From: DATLLN01 sp963809205 | GTDB lineage: Bacteria; Actinomycetota; Thermoleophilia; Gaiellales; JAICJC01 | Reading direction: 5' to 3' | Assembly: GCA_963809205.1 (NCBI GenBank) | Contig: CAWEIS010000023.1 | Location: 1-13,623, forward strand | DNA length: 13,623 nucleotides | Shown here: piece after piece, positions 1 through 8,983 of the stretch | Layout: each line of letters starts with the position of its first letter | How positions within the stretch are numbered: position 1 is the stretch's first letter | Translations under genes and position numbers: made by a program | The notes under the pieces: model-generated | The model's database searches: none | What the model saw: only the letters and a program-made list of their open reading frames with translations | Told to the model about the DNA's origin: nothing

Positions 1-41
1 AGGAGCGCGCGCTGGCTCCCGCCTACGAGGCCGGCGACTGA
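1..41 (+). CDS. 3' end of an unknown upstream gene (partial)
   Basis: The first bases read in one frame as ERALAPAYEAGD followed by a TGA at 39-41, which looks like the C-terminal tail of a protein beginning before the window. Support is only 12 codons, typical GC-rich third positions, and a hairpin with a T run just downstream that would suit the end of a transcription unit. No family can be named from so little sequence. Confidence 0.35.
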   Translation, partial: ERALAPAYEAGD

Positions 42-53
42 GCGACGTACCCG

Positions 54-85
54 GGCCGCCGCCACGGCGGCCTGGGGTTTTCCCC
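54..85 (+). terminator. Candidate intrinsic terminator after the partial gene
   Basis: GGCCGCC (54-60) and GGCGGCC (66-72) form a perfect 7-bp GC stem with a 5-nt loop, followed by TGGGG and four T (78-81). A second small GGGG-TTTT-CCCC fold (74-85) overlaps it. The position, 12 nt after the stop codon of the partial gene and before the next gene, fits a terminator. The T run is short, so its strength is uncertain. Confidence 0.5.
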
Positions 86-150
86 GATGCCATGCCCGTC
101 AGGGACTCGTAACCTTTGCCACAGGTTCGTTCCCGTCGGAAGGATGCACG

Positions 151-1185
151 ATGAACCACCGCATGGCGACACGCGTGGTGATCGCCGGCGCGATGCTCGC
201 GATCGCGGTCGGGATCTCCCGGCCCGCCGCGGCACACGCCGGAGGCACGCAGCGGTTGCTCGAGCGCTACCAGCCCGTCACGGTGCTGGACGCCACCGAG
301 CAGTTCGCCCCAACCGGAGTGGCCACGTTCGTCTCGGACGCGGCGCTCGAGACCCAGACCGCGCCGGGCGTCTGGAGCGTGGTCGACGCGACGCCGTCGC
401 TGCGCCGGCTGCCCGCCGTTGCCAGCCAGGCATGCATCGACCAGGGCCTCACCCCGTGCTACCGGCTGAACCAGCGCGACTGCACGCCGCTCACGGGCAT
501 CGCCAGCACCGTCTGCTACCACGACGCCTGGCTGACGCCGGCTCCGCGCAGCCTGGTCTACGGCCGATCCGTCTCGCACCACGGCCAGACGCTGCTGCAG
601 TACTGGTACTTCTCGTACGACGACTTCTACAGCTACGACTACCCGCCCGACGACCTGCTCTGGCAGGCGCACGAGGGCGACTGGGAGATGGTCAACGTGC
701 TCGTACGCAACGGCCGGCCGGTGACGGTCGGCTACAGCCAGCACTGCACCGGCGAGCGGCGACCCTGGGCCGAGGTCGAGCGGTGGCAGGGCTCGACGCA
801 CCCGGTGGTGTACGTGGCCGCCGGCTCGCACGCCAACCTGTTCGCCGCCGGTGAGCACCCGATCGCACAGCAATGCATCCCGCCGCAGGCGATCGCCCTG
901 CTCCAGCAAGCCGGCCTGCCGCTGCCCAGCGACCACGCCCACCCGGCCGGCACGGTCTACGGACCTCGCGGGCTCGCCGGGGTGACGCCCACGGGGATCC
1001 AGCAGGTGACCGCCGGCGAGCCTCGCTGGATGCGGTTCGCCGGGATCTGGGGCCAGGAGCAGGCGTTCCACGCGCCGCCGCCGATCGGCACGATGGTCGA
1101 CGGCGCCTCGCCGCTCACCCCACCCCGCCAGGACAGCTGGCGATTCCCCTTGCGCACGCTGTTCAGCTGGCCGCGGTCGGCGTGA
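151..1185 (+). CDS. Secreted Vps62-family (PF06101-like) protein
   Basis: A 344-residue protein with an N-terminal signal peptide: positive start, hydrophobic stretch at about residues 8-22, and Ala-rich AxA-type cleavage near AAAHA (about 26-30). The body resembles the Vps62 family: YWYFSYDDF, the signature HEGDWE at about 174-179, YSQH, a W-rich stretch, then HPVVYVAAGSHAN ending near residue 228. The family is named after a yeast vacuolar sorting protein but has no known enzymatic role in bacteria; here it is probably extracytoplasmic. ATG 151 is chosen because GGAAGG lies at 138-143 with a 7-nt spacer; the next ATG (163) has no such site. Its last 23 bp overlap the convergent exporter gene. 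The Vps62 assignment rests on remembered motifs, so the function stays open. Confidence 0.8.
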   Translation: MNHRMATRVVIAGAMLAIAVGISRPAAAHAGGTQRLLERYQPVTVLDATEQFAPTGVATFVSDAALETQTAPGVWSVVDATPSLRRLPAVASQACIDQGLTPCYRLNQRDCTPLTGIASTVCYHDAWLTPAPRSLVYGRSVSHHGQTLLQYWYFSYDDFYSYDYPPDDLLWQAHEGDWEMVNVLVRNGRPVTVGYSQHCTGERRPWAEVERWQGSTHPVVYVAAGSHANLFAAGEHPIAQQCIPPQAIALLQQAGLPLPSDHAHPAGTVYGPRGLAGVTPTGIQQVTAGEPRWMRFAGIWGQEQAFHAPPPIGTMVDGASPLTPPRQDSWRFPLRTLFSWPRSA

Positions 1186-2479
1186 CCTGATCAACGGGGT
1201 CCGGGCCCTCGGGCTCGGACCCCACCGGGTGCTCCTCGTAGCGCCAGAACGCCGGGAAGGCCAGCACGATCGGCGCCACCCCGAGCATGCACAGCAGGCC
1301 GCCCGAGACGACGGACGCCTGCGTGCCGGCAGCCGCCGCGACAACGCCCGACTCGACGTCGCCGACCCGCGGCCCGCCGGCCACGACCAGCATGAAGATC
1401 GAGGACATCCGGCCGCGCATCGAATCCGGCGTGGCGGTCTGCAGGATCGTCGAGCGGCAGACGGCGCTGACGCTGTCGGCCGCACCGGCGATCGTCAGCG
1501 CGGCCACCGCCACCCACAGGCTGGCCGTCAGGCCGAGGACGACGATGCCGAACCCCCAGACCAGCACCGCGAAGACCACGATCCGGCCCAGCCGCCTGGC
1601 CGTCCCCAGCCAGCCGGTTGTGAACGCGGCGACCACGGCGCCCGCCGAGACGGCCGCGTAGAGCAGGCCGACGCCCGCGGCCCCGGCGTGGTACACGGTC
1701 AGCGAGAGCGCCGGGAACAGGGCGCGCGGCATGCCGAAGGTCATCGCCAGGATGTCGATCACGAAGCTGCCCATCAGCTCCCCCCTGCTCCAGGCGAAGC
1801 GCAGCCCGCCGACCAGCGAGCGGAAGAACGGCTCGTGCTTCTCCGGCGCGGGCGGCCGCTGCGCGTGGATCATCCAGACCGCGATCAGCATGGCGACGAA
1901 CGTGATGACGTCGATCCCGTACGCCCAGCCCAGGCCGAACACGGCGATGATCGCCCCGCCCAGCGCCGGGCCGACCACGCCGGTCAGCTGCCACAGCCCG
2001 TAGTTGAAGGAGATCGCCGAGCGCAGCCGCGTGTGGTCGACCAGGTTGGGCAGGATGGCAGCCCGGCTGGGCCGGTCGATCGCCGACCCGCCGGCCGCGA
2101 TCCCGGCCAGCAGGAACAGCACGGCGACCGGTGGCGAGCCGTGCACCGCGCCCACCACCAGCGCGGCCGACGTCGACAGCATCGCCACCTGCGAGGCGAG
2201 CAGCAGCCGGCGGCGGTCGAGCCGGTCGGCCAGCGTGCCGCCGACCAGCGACACGCAGACCAGCGGGATCAGCTCGGCGAGGCCGATCAGGCCGACCATC
2301 AGCGACGACCGGGTGAGCACGTACACCTGGAAGGGCAGTGCGACCAGCGTCACCTGGGTGCCCAGGCCGGACACGAAGCCGCCGAGCACCAGCAGCCGGT
2401 AGTCCCGCGAGTAGCGCAGCGCGCTGGTGTCGACGGCCATGCCGCGCAGCCAACTCCCCAGTCGTGCGGGCCCGCCCAC
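1163..2479 (-). CDS. MFS transporter, EntS/MFS_3-like exporter
   Basis: A 438-residue integral membrane protein of the major facilitator superfamily, most like the enterobactin-exporter-type MFS_3 (PF05977) group. It begins with SRDYRLL-GGFVSGLG, followed by about 12 hydrophobic segments. The loop 2-3 signature GGTLADRLDRRR is intact near residue 80, and MRGRMSSIF lies in the second half. Such proteins export small molecules by proton antiport; the substrate cannot be read here. It follows pgi on the same strand after 27 nt and is probably cotranscribed. The start is uncertain: GTG 2479 keeps a WLRGMAVDTSALR leader that resembles relatives, whereas ATG 2440 has GGGGAG 13 nt upstream. The C-terminus (PVGSEPEGPDP) is a hydrophilic tail that overlaps the Vps62-like gene by 23 bp. 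Confidence 0.9.
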   Translation of the reverse strand: MGGPARLGSWLRGMAVDTSALRYSRDYRLLVLGGFVSGLGTQVTLVALPFQVYVLTRSSLMVGLIGLAELIPLVCVSLVGGTLADRLDRRRLLLASQVAMLSTSAALVVGAVHGSPPVAVLFLLAGIAAGGSAIDRPSRAAILPNLVDHTRLRSAISFNYGLWQLTGVVGPALGGAIIAVFGLGWAYGIDVITFVAMLIAVWMIHAQRPPAPEKHEPFFRSLVGGLRFAWSRGELMGSFVIDILAMTFGMPRALFPALSLTVYHAGAAGVGLLYAAVSAGAVVAAFTTGWLGTARRLGRIVVFAVLVWGFGIVVLGLTASLWVAVAALTIAGAADSVSAVCRSTILQTATPDSMRGRMSSIFMLVVAGGPRVGDVESGVVAAAAGTQASVVSGGLLCMLGVAPIVLAFPAFWRYEEHPVGSEPEGPDPVDQVTPTAAS

Positions 2480-2506
2480 GCCGGGACGATAGACCGGCGG
2501 CCGGGA

Positions 2507-4126
<1,620 letters not shown>

Positions 4127-4134
4127 GACCGCGA

Positions 4135-4144
4135 ACGTTACCCT
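4135..4144. promoter_or_regulatory. Overlapping divergent -10-like boxes between pgi and the reductase gene
   Basis: On the plus strand TACCCT (4139-4144) lies 7 nt before ATG 4152. On the minus strand TAACGT (4140-4135) lies 8 nt before GTG 4126. Both fit TANNNT, and they share the TA pair at 4139-4140. No clear -35 hexamer is visible for either. The arrangement suggests two mutually exclusive, leaderless promoters packed into the 25-nt gap. Inferred from sequence only. Confidence 0.45.
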
Positions 4145-4151
4145 GTCGGGG

Positions 4152-5285
4152 ATGACCGGACTCGGACGTGCTGCACTGGGCTCGTGGAGCGGGGGCGTCC
4201 ACATGCGGTTCGGCATGCCGATCGAGGCCGACCGGCTGACGGCGCTGCTCCGCCCCGGCCCGGACGTCGGCACCGTGATCACCGCCGACGTCTACGGCAC
4301 CGGTGACGCCGACCGCGCGGTGGGCACGGCGCTGGACGGGCTCGACCGGTCGAACTACCTGCTGGTCGGCATGGTCGGCCACGACTTCGTGCACGGCGAG
4401 CGGCAGGGGGCAAAGGGCTTCCCGCGGTTCACCGACCCCGCGCTGCGGGGCCCGGACTCCTACGCCGGCTACCTGCGGGAGGCGGCCGAGCGCAGCCTGC
4501 AGCGGTGCGGCGTCGACCGCTTCGACGTCCTGATGCTGCACAACCCCGACCACGTGGGCTACTCATCGCCCGTTGTCTGGGAGGGCATGGCATCGCTCAG
4601 GGCGGACGGGCTGACAGACGCGATCGGCGTGGCGCCCGGGCCGGCCAACGGCTTCACCCTCGACGTCGTTTCATGCCTGGACGCCCACGGCGACCTGCTC
4701 GACTGGGCGATGCTGATCCTCAACCCGTTCGAGCCGTGGCCCGGGCGGCTGGCGCTGCCGGCGTGCGAGCGCCACGGCGTCCGCGTGATCGCCCGGGTCG
4801 TCGACTACGGCGGTGTCTTCTGGGACGACGTTCCCGACGAGGATCAGCTTGCGCCCCACGACCATCGCGGGTTCCGCCCGGCGGGCTGGATCGAGGCCGC
4901 GCGCACCAAGCTCGACCGGATCCGGCCGATCGCCGACCGGCACGGCCTGACCCCGCTCCAACTGGCGGCCTGCTGGACGCTGGCGCAGCCGGCGGTCGAG
5001 TGCGTCGCGCCGACGTTGATCCAGGAGCCGGGCGCCGATGCGAAGCCGATCGAGGCAAAACGCGCCGAGCTGGCAGGCATCCCGGAGGTCAATCCCCTGA
5101 CGACGGACGACCTCGCCGGGATCGATGCCGTCGGCGACAACACCGGGTGCATGGCGCTGAAGGGCGGGTCGCCGTCCCACGAGGGCGAGCCACGACCCGA
5201 CGCCTGGCCGCTGGACGGTGAGCTGCTGGCGACGGCGCAGCGCTGGGGGATCGTCCCCGAGCGCGATCTCGTCATGTCCGGCTGA
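4152..5285 (+). CDS. Aldo/keto reductase-fold protein with degenerate catalytic tetrad
   Basis: A 377-residue protein with the aldo/keto reductase layout: first strand LGRAALGSWSGG with HMRFG, then TADVYGTGDADRAVG (44-58), a long AAERSLQRCGVDRFDVLMLHNPD segment (111-133), GVAPGP, and a C-terminal block with GDNTGCMALKG. In the canonical family the tetrad is Asp, Tyr, Lys, His. Tyr48 and His130 are present, but the usual Asp position (DTAxxYG) is Ile43, and the usual Lys (TKxG) is Met74 in LVGMVG. It may therefore have altered chemistry or a non-catalytic role. ATG 4152 keeps the first strand and has TACCCT 7 nt upstream; ATG 4203 would cut the strand off. It is followed after 2 nt by the CorC-type gene, so the two are probably cotranslated. 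Substrate unknown. Confidence 0.82.
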   Translation: MTGLGRAALGSWSGGVHMRFGMPIEADRLTALLRPGPDVGTVITADVYGTGDADRAVGTALDGLDRSNYLLVGMVGHDFVHGERQGAKGFPRFTDPALRGPDSYAGYLREAAERSLQRCGVDRFDVLMLHNPDHVGYSSPVVWEGMASLRADGLTDAIGVAPGPANGFTLDVVSCLDAHGDLLDWAMLILNPFEPWPGRLALPACERHGVRVIARVVDYGGVFWDDVPDEDQLAPHDHRGFRPAGWIEAARTKLDRIRPIADRHGLTPLQLAACWTLAQPAVECVAPTLIQEPGADAKPIEAKRAELAGIPEVNPLTTDDLAGIDAVGDNTGCMALKGGSPSHEGEPRPDAWPLDGELLATAQRWGIVPERDLVMSG

Positions 5286-5287
5286 GC

Positions 5288-6568
5288 ATGACAGCCGTCG
5301 CCCTGCTGGCCATCGTCGTGCTGGTGCTGGTCAACGGGTTCTTCGTCGCGGCCGAGTTTGCGCTGGTGTCCGCCCGCCCGGAGCGGATGACGGGCCCCGA
5401 GACCGGCGTGCGCCGGCTGGTGCGCAGGCAGATGGGGTCGCTGGACGAGTACCTGGCGGCCTGCCAGCTGGGGATCACGATCGCCTCGCTGGCCCTGGGC
5501 GCGATCGGCGAACCGACGATCGCGAACCTGATCGAACCCGCCCTGGGCAGCCGGCTGGCGGCGGACGCGGTCGCCGTGATCGCGACCATCACCGCGTTGT
5601 TGATCATGACGGGGCTGCACATCACCATCGGGGAGCAGGCGCCGAAGAGCTTCGCCATCGGCTCAGCCGAGCGCGTGGTGGTGCTGGTGGCCTGGCCGCT
5701 GGAGGTCTTTCACCGCAGTCTGCGGCCGCTGGTGCGCCTGCTGAACGCTATCTCGAACGCCATCGTGCGGGCGTTCGGCGGCCGGCCGGCGACCGAGCAC
5801 GGTGGCGCGACCCTGGAGGAGCTGCGGCATCTGATCGGCGGCCTGACCGCCTCGGGCCAGGTCGATCCCGCTGACGCGCGTGTGCTGCGGGCGTTCTTCA
5901 CGCTCGACGAGCGGCGCGCGTCGGAGGTGCTGACGCCACGCTCCCGGGTGATCGCGGCCGGCGAGGAGGAGTCGGTCGGCGAGGCCCTGGAGGCGGCCGT
6001 GACGAGCGGCCACTCGCGGCTGCCGATGCTCTCCGACGACGGCGAGCTGCTCGGGGTCGTGCTCGCCCGCGACCTGTCGCAGGCGCTGCTGGCGGGCGGC
6101 GCCTCCGCGCCGGCGGCCGACCACGTCCGCGAGATGCAGATCACGCCGGAGCGGCAGACGCTGGACGTGCTGCTGGGCAGGCTGCGGGACGCCCACGCCT
6201 CGATCTGCGCGGTGCTCGACGAGTACGGCGTGTTCCTCGGGATCGTCACCATCGAGGACATCCTCGAGGAGATCGTGGGCGAGATCGAGGACGAGAGCGA
6301 CCGGCCGACCGGCGTGCGCCTGCTGCCCAACGGCGCCGTCGTCTGTCCAGGCGACACGGCGATCGACGATCTGTCCGACTACGGCATCGTGCTGGAGAGC
6401 GAGGCGGAGACGGTGGGCGGACTGGTGCAGCTGGAGCTGGGTCGGGTGCCCCGTCCGCGCGACACGGTGACCACGGCCAACGCCCGGCTACGCGTTCAGT
6501 CGATGGACGGCAACCGCGTCAAGCGGATGCACATCACGCCCCTCGACCGAACCGCGCCGCCTCGATGA
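5288..6568 (+). CDS. CNNM/HlyC/CorC-family membrane protein with CBS pair
   Basis: A 426-residue protein with the three-part layout of the CorC/HlyC 'hemolysin-like' family. An N-terminal CNNM (DUF21) membrane domain covers residues 1 to about 170, with VNGFFVAAEFALVSAR, DEYLAACQLGITIASLALG and GEQAPKSFAIG. A CBS-domain pair lies at about 200-330, including VLTPRSRV, SGHSRLPM and DEYGVFLGIVTIEDILEEIVGEIEDE. A C-terminal CorC_HlyC domain (about 340-420) contains the GGLVQLELGRVP motif. Family members are tied to magnesium or cobalt efflux and ion homeostasis at the cytoplasmic membrane; the hemolysin name is historical. ATG 5288 starts 2 nt after the reductase TGA, implying translational coupling. 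The last 35 bp overlap the convergent MFS gene. Confidence 0.93.
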   Translation: MTAVALLAIVVLVLVNGFFVAAEFALVSARPERMTGPETGVRRLVRRQMGSLDEYLAACQLGITIASLALGAIGEPTIANLIEPALGSRLAADAVAVIATITALLIMTGLHITIGEQAPKSFAIGSAERVVVLVAWPLEVFHRSLRPLVRLLNAISNAIVRAFGGRPATEHGGATLEELRHLIGGLTASGQVDPADARVLRAFFTLDERRASEVLTPRSRVIAAGEEESVGEALEAAVTSGHSRLPMLSDDGELLGVVLARDLSQALLAGGASAPAADHVREMQITPERQTLDVLLGRLRDAHASICAVLDEYGVFLGIVTIEDILEEIVGEIEDESDRPTGVRLLPNGAVVCPGDTAIDDLSDYGIVLESEAETVGGLVQLELGRVPRPRDTVTTANARLRVQSMDGNRVKRMHITPLDRTAPPR

Positions 6569-7799
6569 GCTCGCCCGGGCGGAAGCGGATGGTCGCGGCA
6601 ACGCCGGCTGTGGCCACCGCCGCCGCGCCGGACACCAGGAACGCCAGCTCGGTGCCGCCCTGGGCGGCCAGCCAGCCGGCCAGCAGGCCGCCGGCGGGAC
6701 CGGTGCCGTTGAAGGCGAAGTAGTAGAGGCCGATCACGCGCCCGCGCAGGGGGCCGGGTGTCGACAGCTGGACGGTCGCGTTGGCGCTGGACGTCCACAG
6801 CGTGAAACAGGCGCCCGTGATCAGCAGCAGAAACCCGGCCGCCGACGACGAGTGGATCGGGGCCAAGACCATCTGCGCCAGGCCGAACCCGCCCGCCGCG
6901 AACAGCATCACCGGCCAGCTGGCGCGTCCCAGGGACGCCGCCATCAGCGCACCGACCAGCGCACCGAGGCCGAACATCGCGGTGACCACGCCGAACACCT
7001 TGGCCCCCGACTCGAGCGTCGAGCCCGCCAGCACCGGCAACAGCACGTTGAAGTTGAACGAGAAGGTGCTGAGCATCAGCACCATCAGCAGCGCGAGCAG
7101 CGTGTCCGGCGCCTGCCGGACGTGGGCGAGTGCCTCCATCGTGCCGCGGAAGATCTTCGGCGGCTGCTTCGGCCGCTCGACCGGGAACAGCTCCTCGCGG
7201 CGCATCGCCAGCAGGCCGGCCAGCACCGCCAGGTAGCTGACCGCGTTCAGGCTGAAGCAGGCGCCGGCGCCGACGACGGCGACCAGCAGGCCGCCCAGCG
7301 CCGGGCCGACCACGCGGGCCGCGTTGAACAGGCTCGAGTTGAGCGCGACGGCGTTGGGCAGCTCGTCCTGGCCGACCATCTGGAACGTCAGCGCCTGGCG
7401 AGCCGGGGCGTCGAGCACGAGCACCACGCCGCGCAGCGCGGTCAGCACGTACACCTCGGTCGCGGTGACCTGGCCGGCGACCACCAGCACGGCCAGGATG
7501 CCGGCCAGCACCATCGCCGAGGCCTGGGTGGCGATCACGGTGCGCCGGGCGTCGAAGCGATCGACCAGCACGCCGGCGAACAGGCCGAACACCGTGAACG
7601 GCAGGAACTGGCAGAGGGCCAGCACGCCCACCGCGACCGGCGAGTGCGTCAGCTCGAGGATGACCCACGCGGCGGCGATGTTCTGCATCCACGTGCCGCT
7701 GACGGACACGATCTGGCCGCTGAAGAAGAGCCGGTAGTTGCGATGTCGGCGAAGGCTGGCGAATGTGCGGCGGTTGACCCGTCGGAATGCGGTCGTCAC
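6534..7799 (-). CDS. MFS transporter, MFS_3-like drug/solute exporter
   Basis: A 421-residue major facilitator with about 12 hydrophobic segments. It opens with SLRRHRNYRLFFSGQIVSVSGTWMQ, carries the loop motif GVLVDRFDARR near residue 80, LRGVVLVLDAPARQALTFQMV, and LRGRVIGLYYFAFNG in the second half. This pattern is typical of EntS/MFS_3-type exporters. The start is set by gene order: GTG 7799 overlaps the marR stop as GTGA, with AGGGA about 5 nt upstream, and removes an Arg/Ala/Pro-rich stretch that is only the marR gene read in another frame. Coupling to MarR suggests an inducible efflux pump for a compound sensed by that regulator; the substrate is unknown. Its 3' end overlaps the CorC-type gene by 35 bp, tail to tail. 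Confidence 0.92.
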   Translation of the reverse strand: MTTAFRRVNRRTFASLRRHRNYRLFFSGQIVSVSGTWMQNIAAAWVILELTHSPVAVGVLALCQFLPFTVFGLFAGVLVDRFDARRTVIATQASAMVLAGILAVLVVAGQVTATEVYVLTALRGVVLVLDAPARQALTFQMVGQDELPNAVALNSSLFNAARVVGPALGGLLVAVVGAGACFSLNAVSYLAVLAGLLAMRREELFPVERPKQPPKIFRGTMEALAHVRQAPDTLLALLMVLMLSTFSFNFNVLLPVLAGSTLESGAKVFGVVTAMFGLGALVGALMAASLGRASWPVMLFAAGGFGLAQMVLAPIHSSSAAGFLLLITGACFTLWTSSANATVQLSTPGPLRGRVIGLYYFAFNGTGPAGGLLAGWLAAQGGTELAFLVSGAAAVATAGVAATIRFRPGELIEAARFGRGA

Positions 7800-8242
7800 G
7801 CCGCTCCCTGCTCGTCCGACAGAAGCTCGCCGAGCGGCTCGAGCGCCGCCTCCAGCGCGGCCAGCTGCTCGTCGGTCAAGCGGCGGAGGCGGGCGGCCAG
7901 CCACTCGGTGCGCATCGCCCGCGCGGATCGCACCAGCTTGCGACCGGCGGCCGTCAGCTCGAGCCCGACGCGCCGCCGATCGCCGGCGACCTGGGTGCGG
8001 GTGACGAGCCCGGCGCCTTCGAGCCGGTCGACGTAGCCCGACATGGCGGGCGCCGACATCCGCTCGAGCGCAGCGAGCTCGCGCACGCCGATCCCCGGGC
8101 GCTCGCGGATGATCACCAGCAGCGAGATCTGTCCAACCGTTGTCCCCGTGGGCAGCGCCTCACGGCGAAGCCTGCGGTTGATCCGCAGCAGCAGCGGGCG
8201 CAGCTCTGCGGCGATGGTCTCGGGTGGACTGATCGTTAACAT
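7796..8242 (-). CDS. MarR-family transcriptional regulator
   Basis: A 148-residue winged-helix regulator. Helices flank a central domain: GQISLLVIIRERPGIGVRELAALERMSAPAM (about 37-68, with the recognition helix in SAPAMSGYVDRLEGAGLV), then the wing RTQVAGDRRRVGLELTAAG, where the DRR residues usually touch the DNA backbone. The C-terminal helix for dimerisation ends in LSDEQGAA. MarR proteins commonly repress their own operon and a neighbouring exporter until a small phenolic or drug ligand binds. That fits here: the MFS gene begins inside the marR stop codon and a GTTAAC repeat covers the marR start. No Shine-Dalgarno site precedes ATG 8242, so the message is probably leaderless or nearly so. 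Confidence 0.93.
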   Translation of the reverse strand: MLTISPPETIAAELRPLLLRINRRLRREALPTGTTVGQISLLVIIRERPGIGVRELAALERMSAPAMSGYVDRLEGAGLVTRTQVAGDRRRVGLELTAAGRKLVRSARAMRTEWLAARLRRLTDEQLAALEAALEPLGELLSDEQGAA

Positions 8243-8251
8243 AGTTAACTA
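8235..8251. promoter_or_regulatory. Candidate MarR operator (GTTAAC-N3-GTTAAC)
   Basis: GTTAAC occurs at 8235-8240 and again at 8244-8249, separated by ATA; each copy is itself a palindrome, so the pair is both a direct and an inverted repeat. The second copy extends to the perfect 10-bp palindrome TAGTTAACTA (8242-8251). The site covers the marR start codon and lies just downstream of its -10-like box, where bound repressor would block transcription. Such AT-rich palindromes are typical MarR sites. Binding is inferred. Confidence 0.65.
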
Positions 8252-8252
8252 C

Positions 8253-8258
8253 ATGGTA
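8253..8258 (-). promoter_or_regulatory. Candidate -10 box of marR
   Basis: TACCAT on the minus strand (TANNNT pattern) ends 10 nt before ATG 8242, which would place the transcription start only 2-4 nt upstream of the start codon. No convincing -35 element is visible. The operator candidate lies between this box and the coding sequence. Confidence 0.35.
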
Positions 8259-8280
8259 GCACCCGGCGCTCTGCCGCGCG

Positions 8281-8286
8281 TAGACT
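8281..8286 (+). promoter_or_regulatory. -10 box for a leaderless pentapeptide-repeat gene
   Basis: TAGACT fits TANNNT and is followed by exactly 6 nt before ATG 8293, so transcription would begin at or next to the start codon. There is no Shine-Dalgarno sequence in the preceding 20 nt and no clear -35 hexamer. Confidence 0.5.
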
Positions 8287-8292
8287 CGGACG

Positions 8293-8949
8293 ATGCCAAT
8301 CGACCACCTACCGGCCGAGCCCGACCTCCCTCCGGAGCTGGACGAATGGCCGGGCGATGACCGGCCGGCCGACGGCGCGGAGCTGTCGGCGGTCGCGGTG
8401 CGCGACGCCCGATGGGCGGAGCTGTCGGTCACCGGGCTGCGCCTCGACGAGGTCGAGATCGCCGGGGGCGACCTGGCCGGGGCCAGGTTCGTCGACCCGT
8501 CGTTCCGGGACATCGTGATCGGCGACGCAAACCTGGCCAACGTCACCTTCCACGGCGGCCTCCTGTGGCGGGCGCGGATCGCCGGCGGGCGCCTGACCGG
8601 GCTCGCCGTGACCGAGGGTGAGCTCCGCGACGTGACGATCCACGACGCGACGGCGTCGATGGCCGGATTCCGACACGCGACGCTGACGCGGGTGACGTTC
8701 GACGGCTGCATCATGCAGCAGGCGGACTTCATGGGCGTCCGCGGCGAGGACCTGCGGTTCCACGGCTGCGACCTGACCGGCGCCAGTTTCTCGCATGCCG
8801 AGCTGGCCGGCGCCGGGTTCCGGCGATGCGTGATGGACGAGGTCGAGGGCGTCGAAGGGCTGCGGGGCGCCGAGATGGACGTCGATCAGGTCGTCGCCCT
8901 GGCGCCGGCGATGGCCGCCGCACTCGGGATCCGGCTGCTCCCGGACTAG
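8293..8949 (+). CDS. Pentapeptide-repeat protein
   Basis: A 218-residue soluble protein. After an acidic, proline-rich N-terminus (about 1-30), residues of about 35-190 show the five-residue periodicity of the right-handed quadrilateral beta-helix: units such as GDLAG, ARFVD, ANLAN, VTFHG, ADFMG, LRFHG, CDLTG, ASFSH, AELAG and AGFRR, with Leu/Phe at the central position. No signal peptide or membrane segment is visible. Members of this fold include DNA-mimicking gyrase-protection proteins, but most have no known role, and the rather irregular repeats here do not point to one. It runs divergently from marR, with 50 nt between starts, and may be touched by the same regulator. The start is supported by the TAGACT box 6 nt upstream. 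Confidence 0.87.
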   Translation: MPIDHLPAEPDLPPELDEWPGDDRPADGAELSAVAVRDARWAELSVTGLRLDEVEIAGGDLAGARFVDPSFRDIVIGDANLANVTFHGGLLWRARIAGGRLTGLAVTEGELRDVTIHDATASMAGFRHATLTRVTFDGCIMQQADFMGVRGEDLRFHGCDLTGASFSHAELAGAGFRRCVMDEVEGVEGLRGAEMDVDQVVALAPAMAAALGIRLLPD

Positions 8950-8970
8950 CTCATCCTCCGGGCACGACAC

Positions 8971-8976
8971 TATGAT
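8971..8976 (+). promoter_or_regulatory. -10 box that sets the next gene's start
   Basis: TATGAT, a 5 of 6 match to TATAAT, is followed by 7 nt and ATG 8984. It includes the earlier in-frame ATG at 8972, which would therefore lie inside the promoter. No Shine-Dalgarno site precedes either ATG. Confidence 0.55.
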
Positions 8977-8983
8977 CGACGGC

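Noticed and set aside
4127..4282. Longer pgi N-terminus starting from an upstream ATG
   Set aside because: It would overlap the divergent reductase gene by over 100 bp, has no ribosome-binding site, and adds Ser/Pro-rich residues absent from the family.
7800..7904. Longer N-terminus for the second MFS protein
   Set aside because: Residues are Arg/Ala/Pro-rich antisense-like text from marR read in another frame; the GTGA overlap is the natural start.
8972..8983. Earlier ATG at 8972 for the 142-residue protein
   Set aside because: It lies inside the TATGAT box; the ATG at 8984 has the expected spacing from that box.
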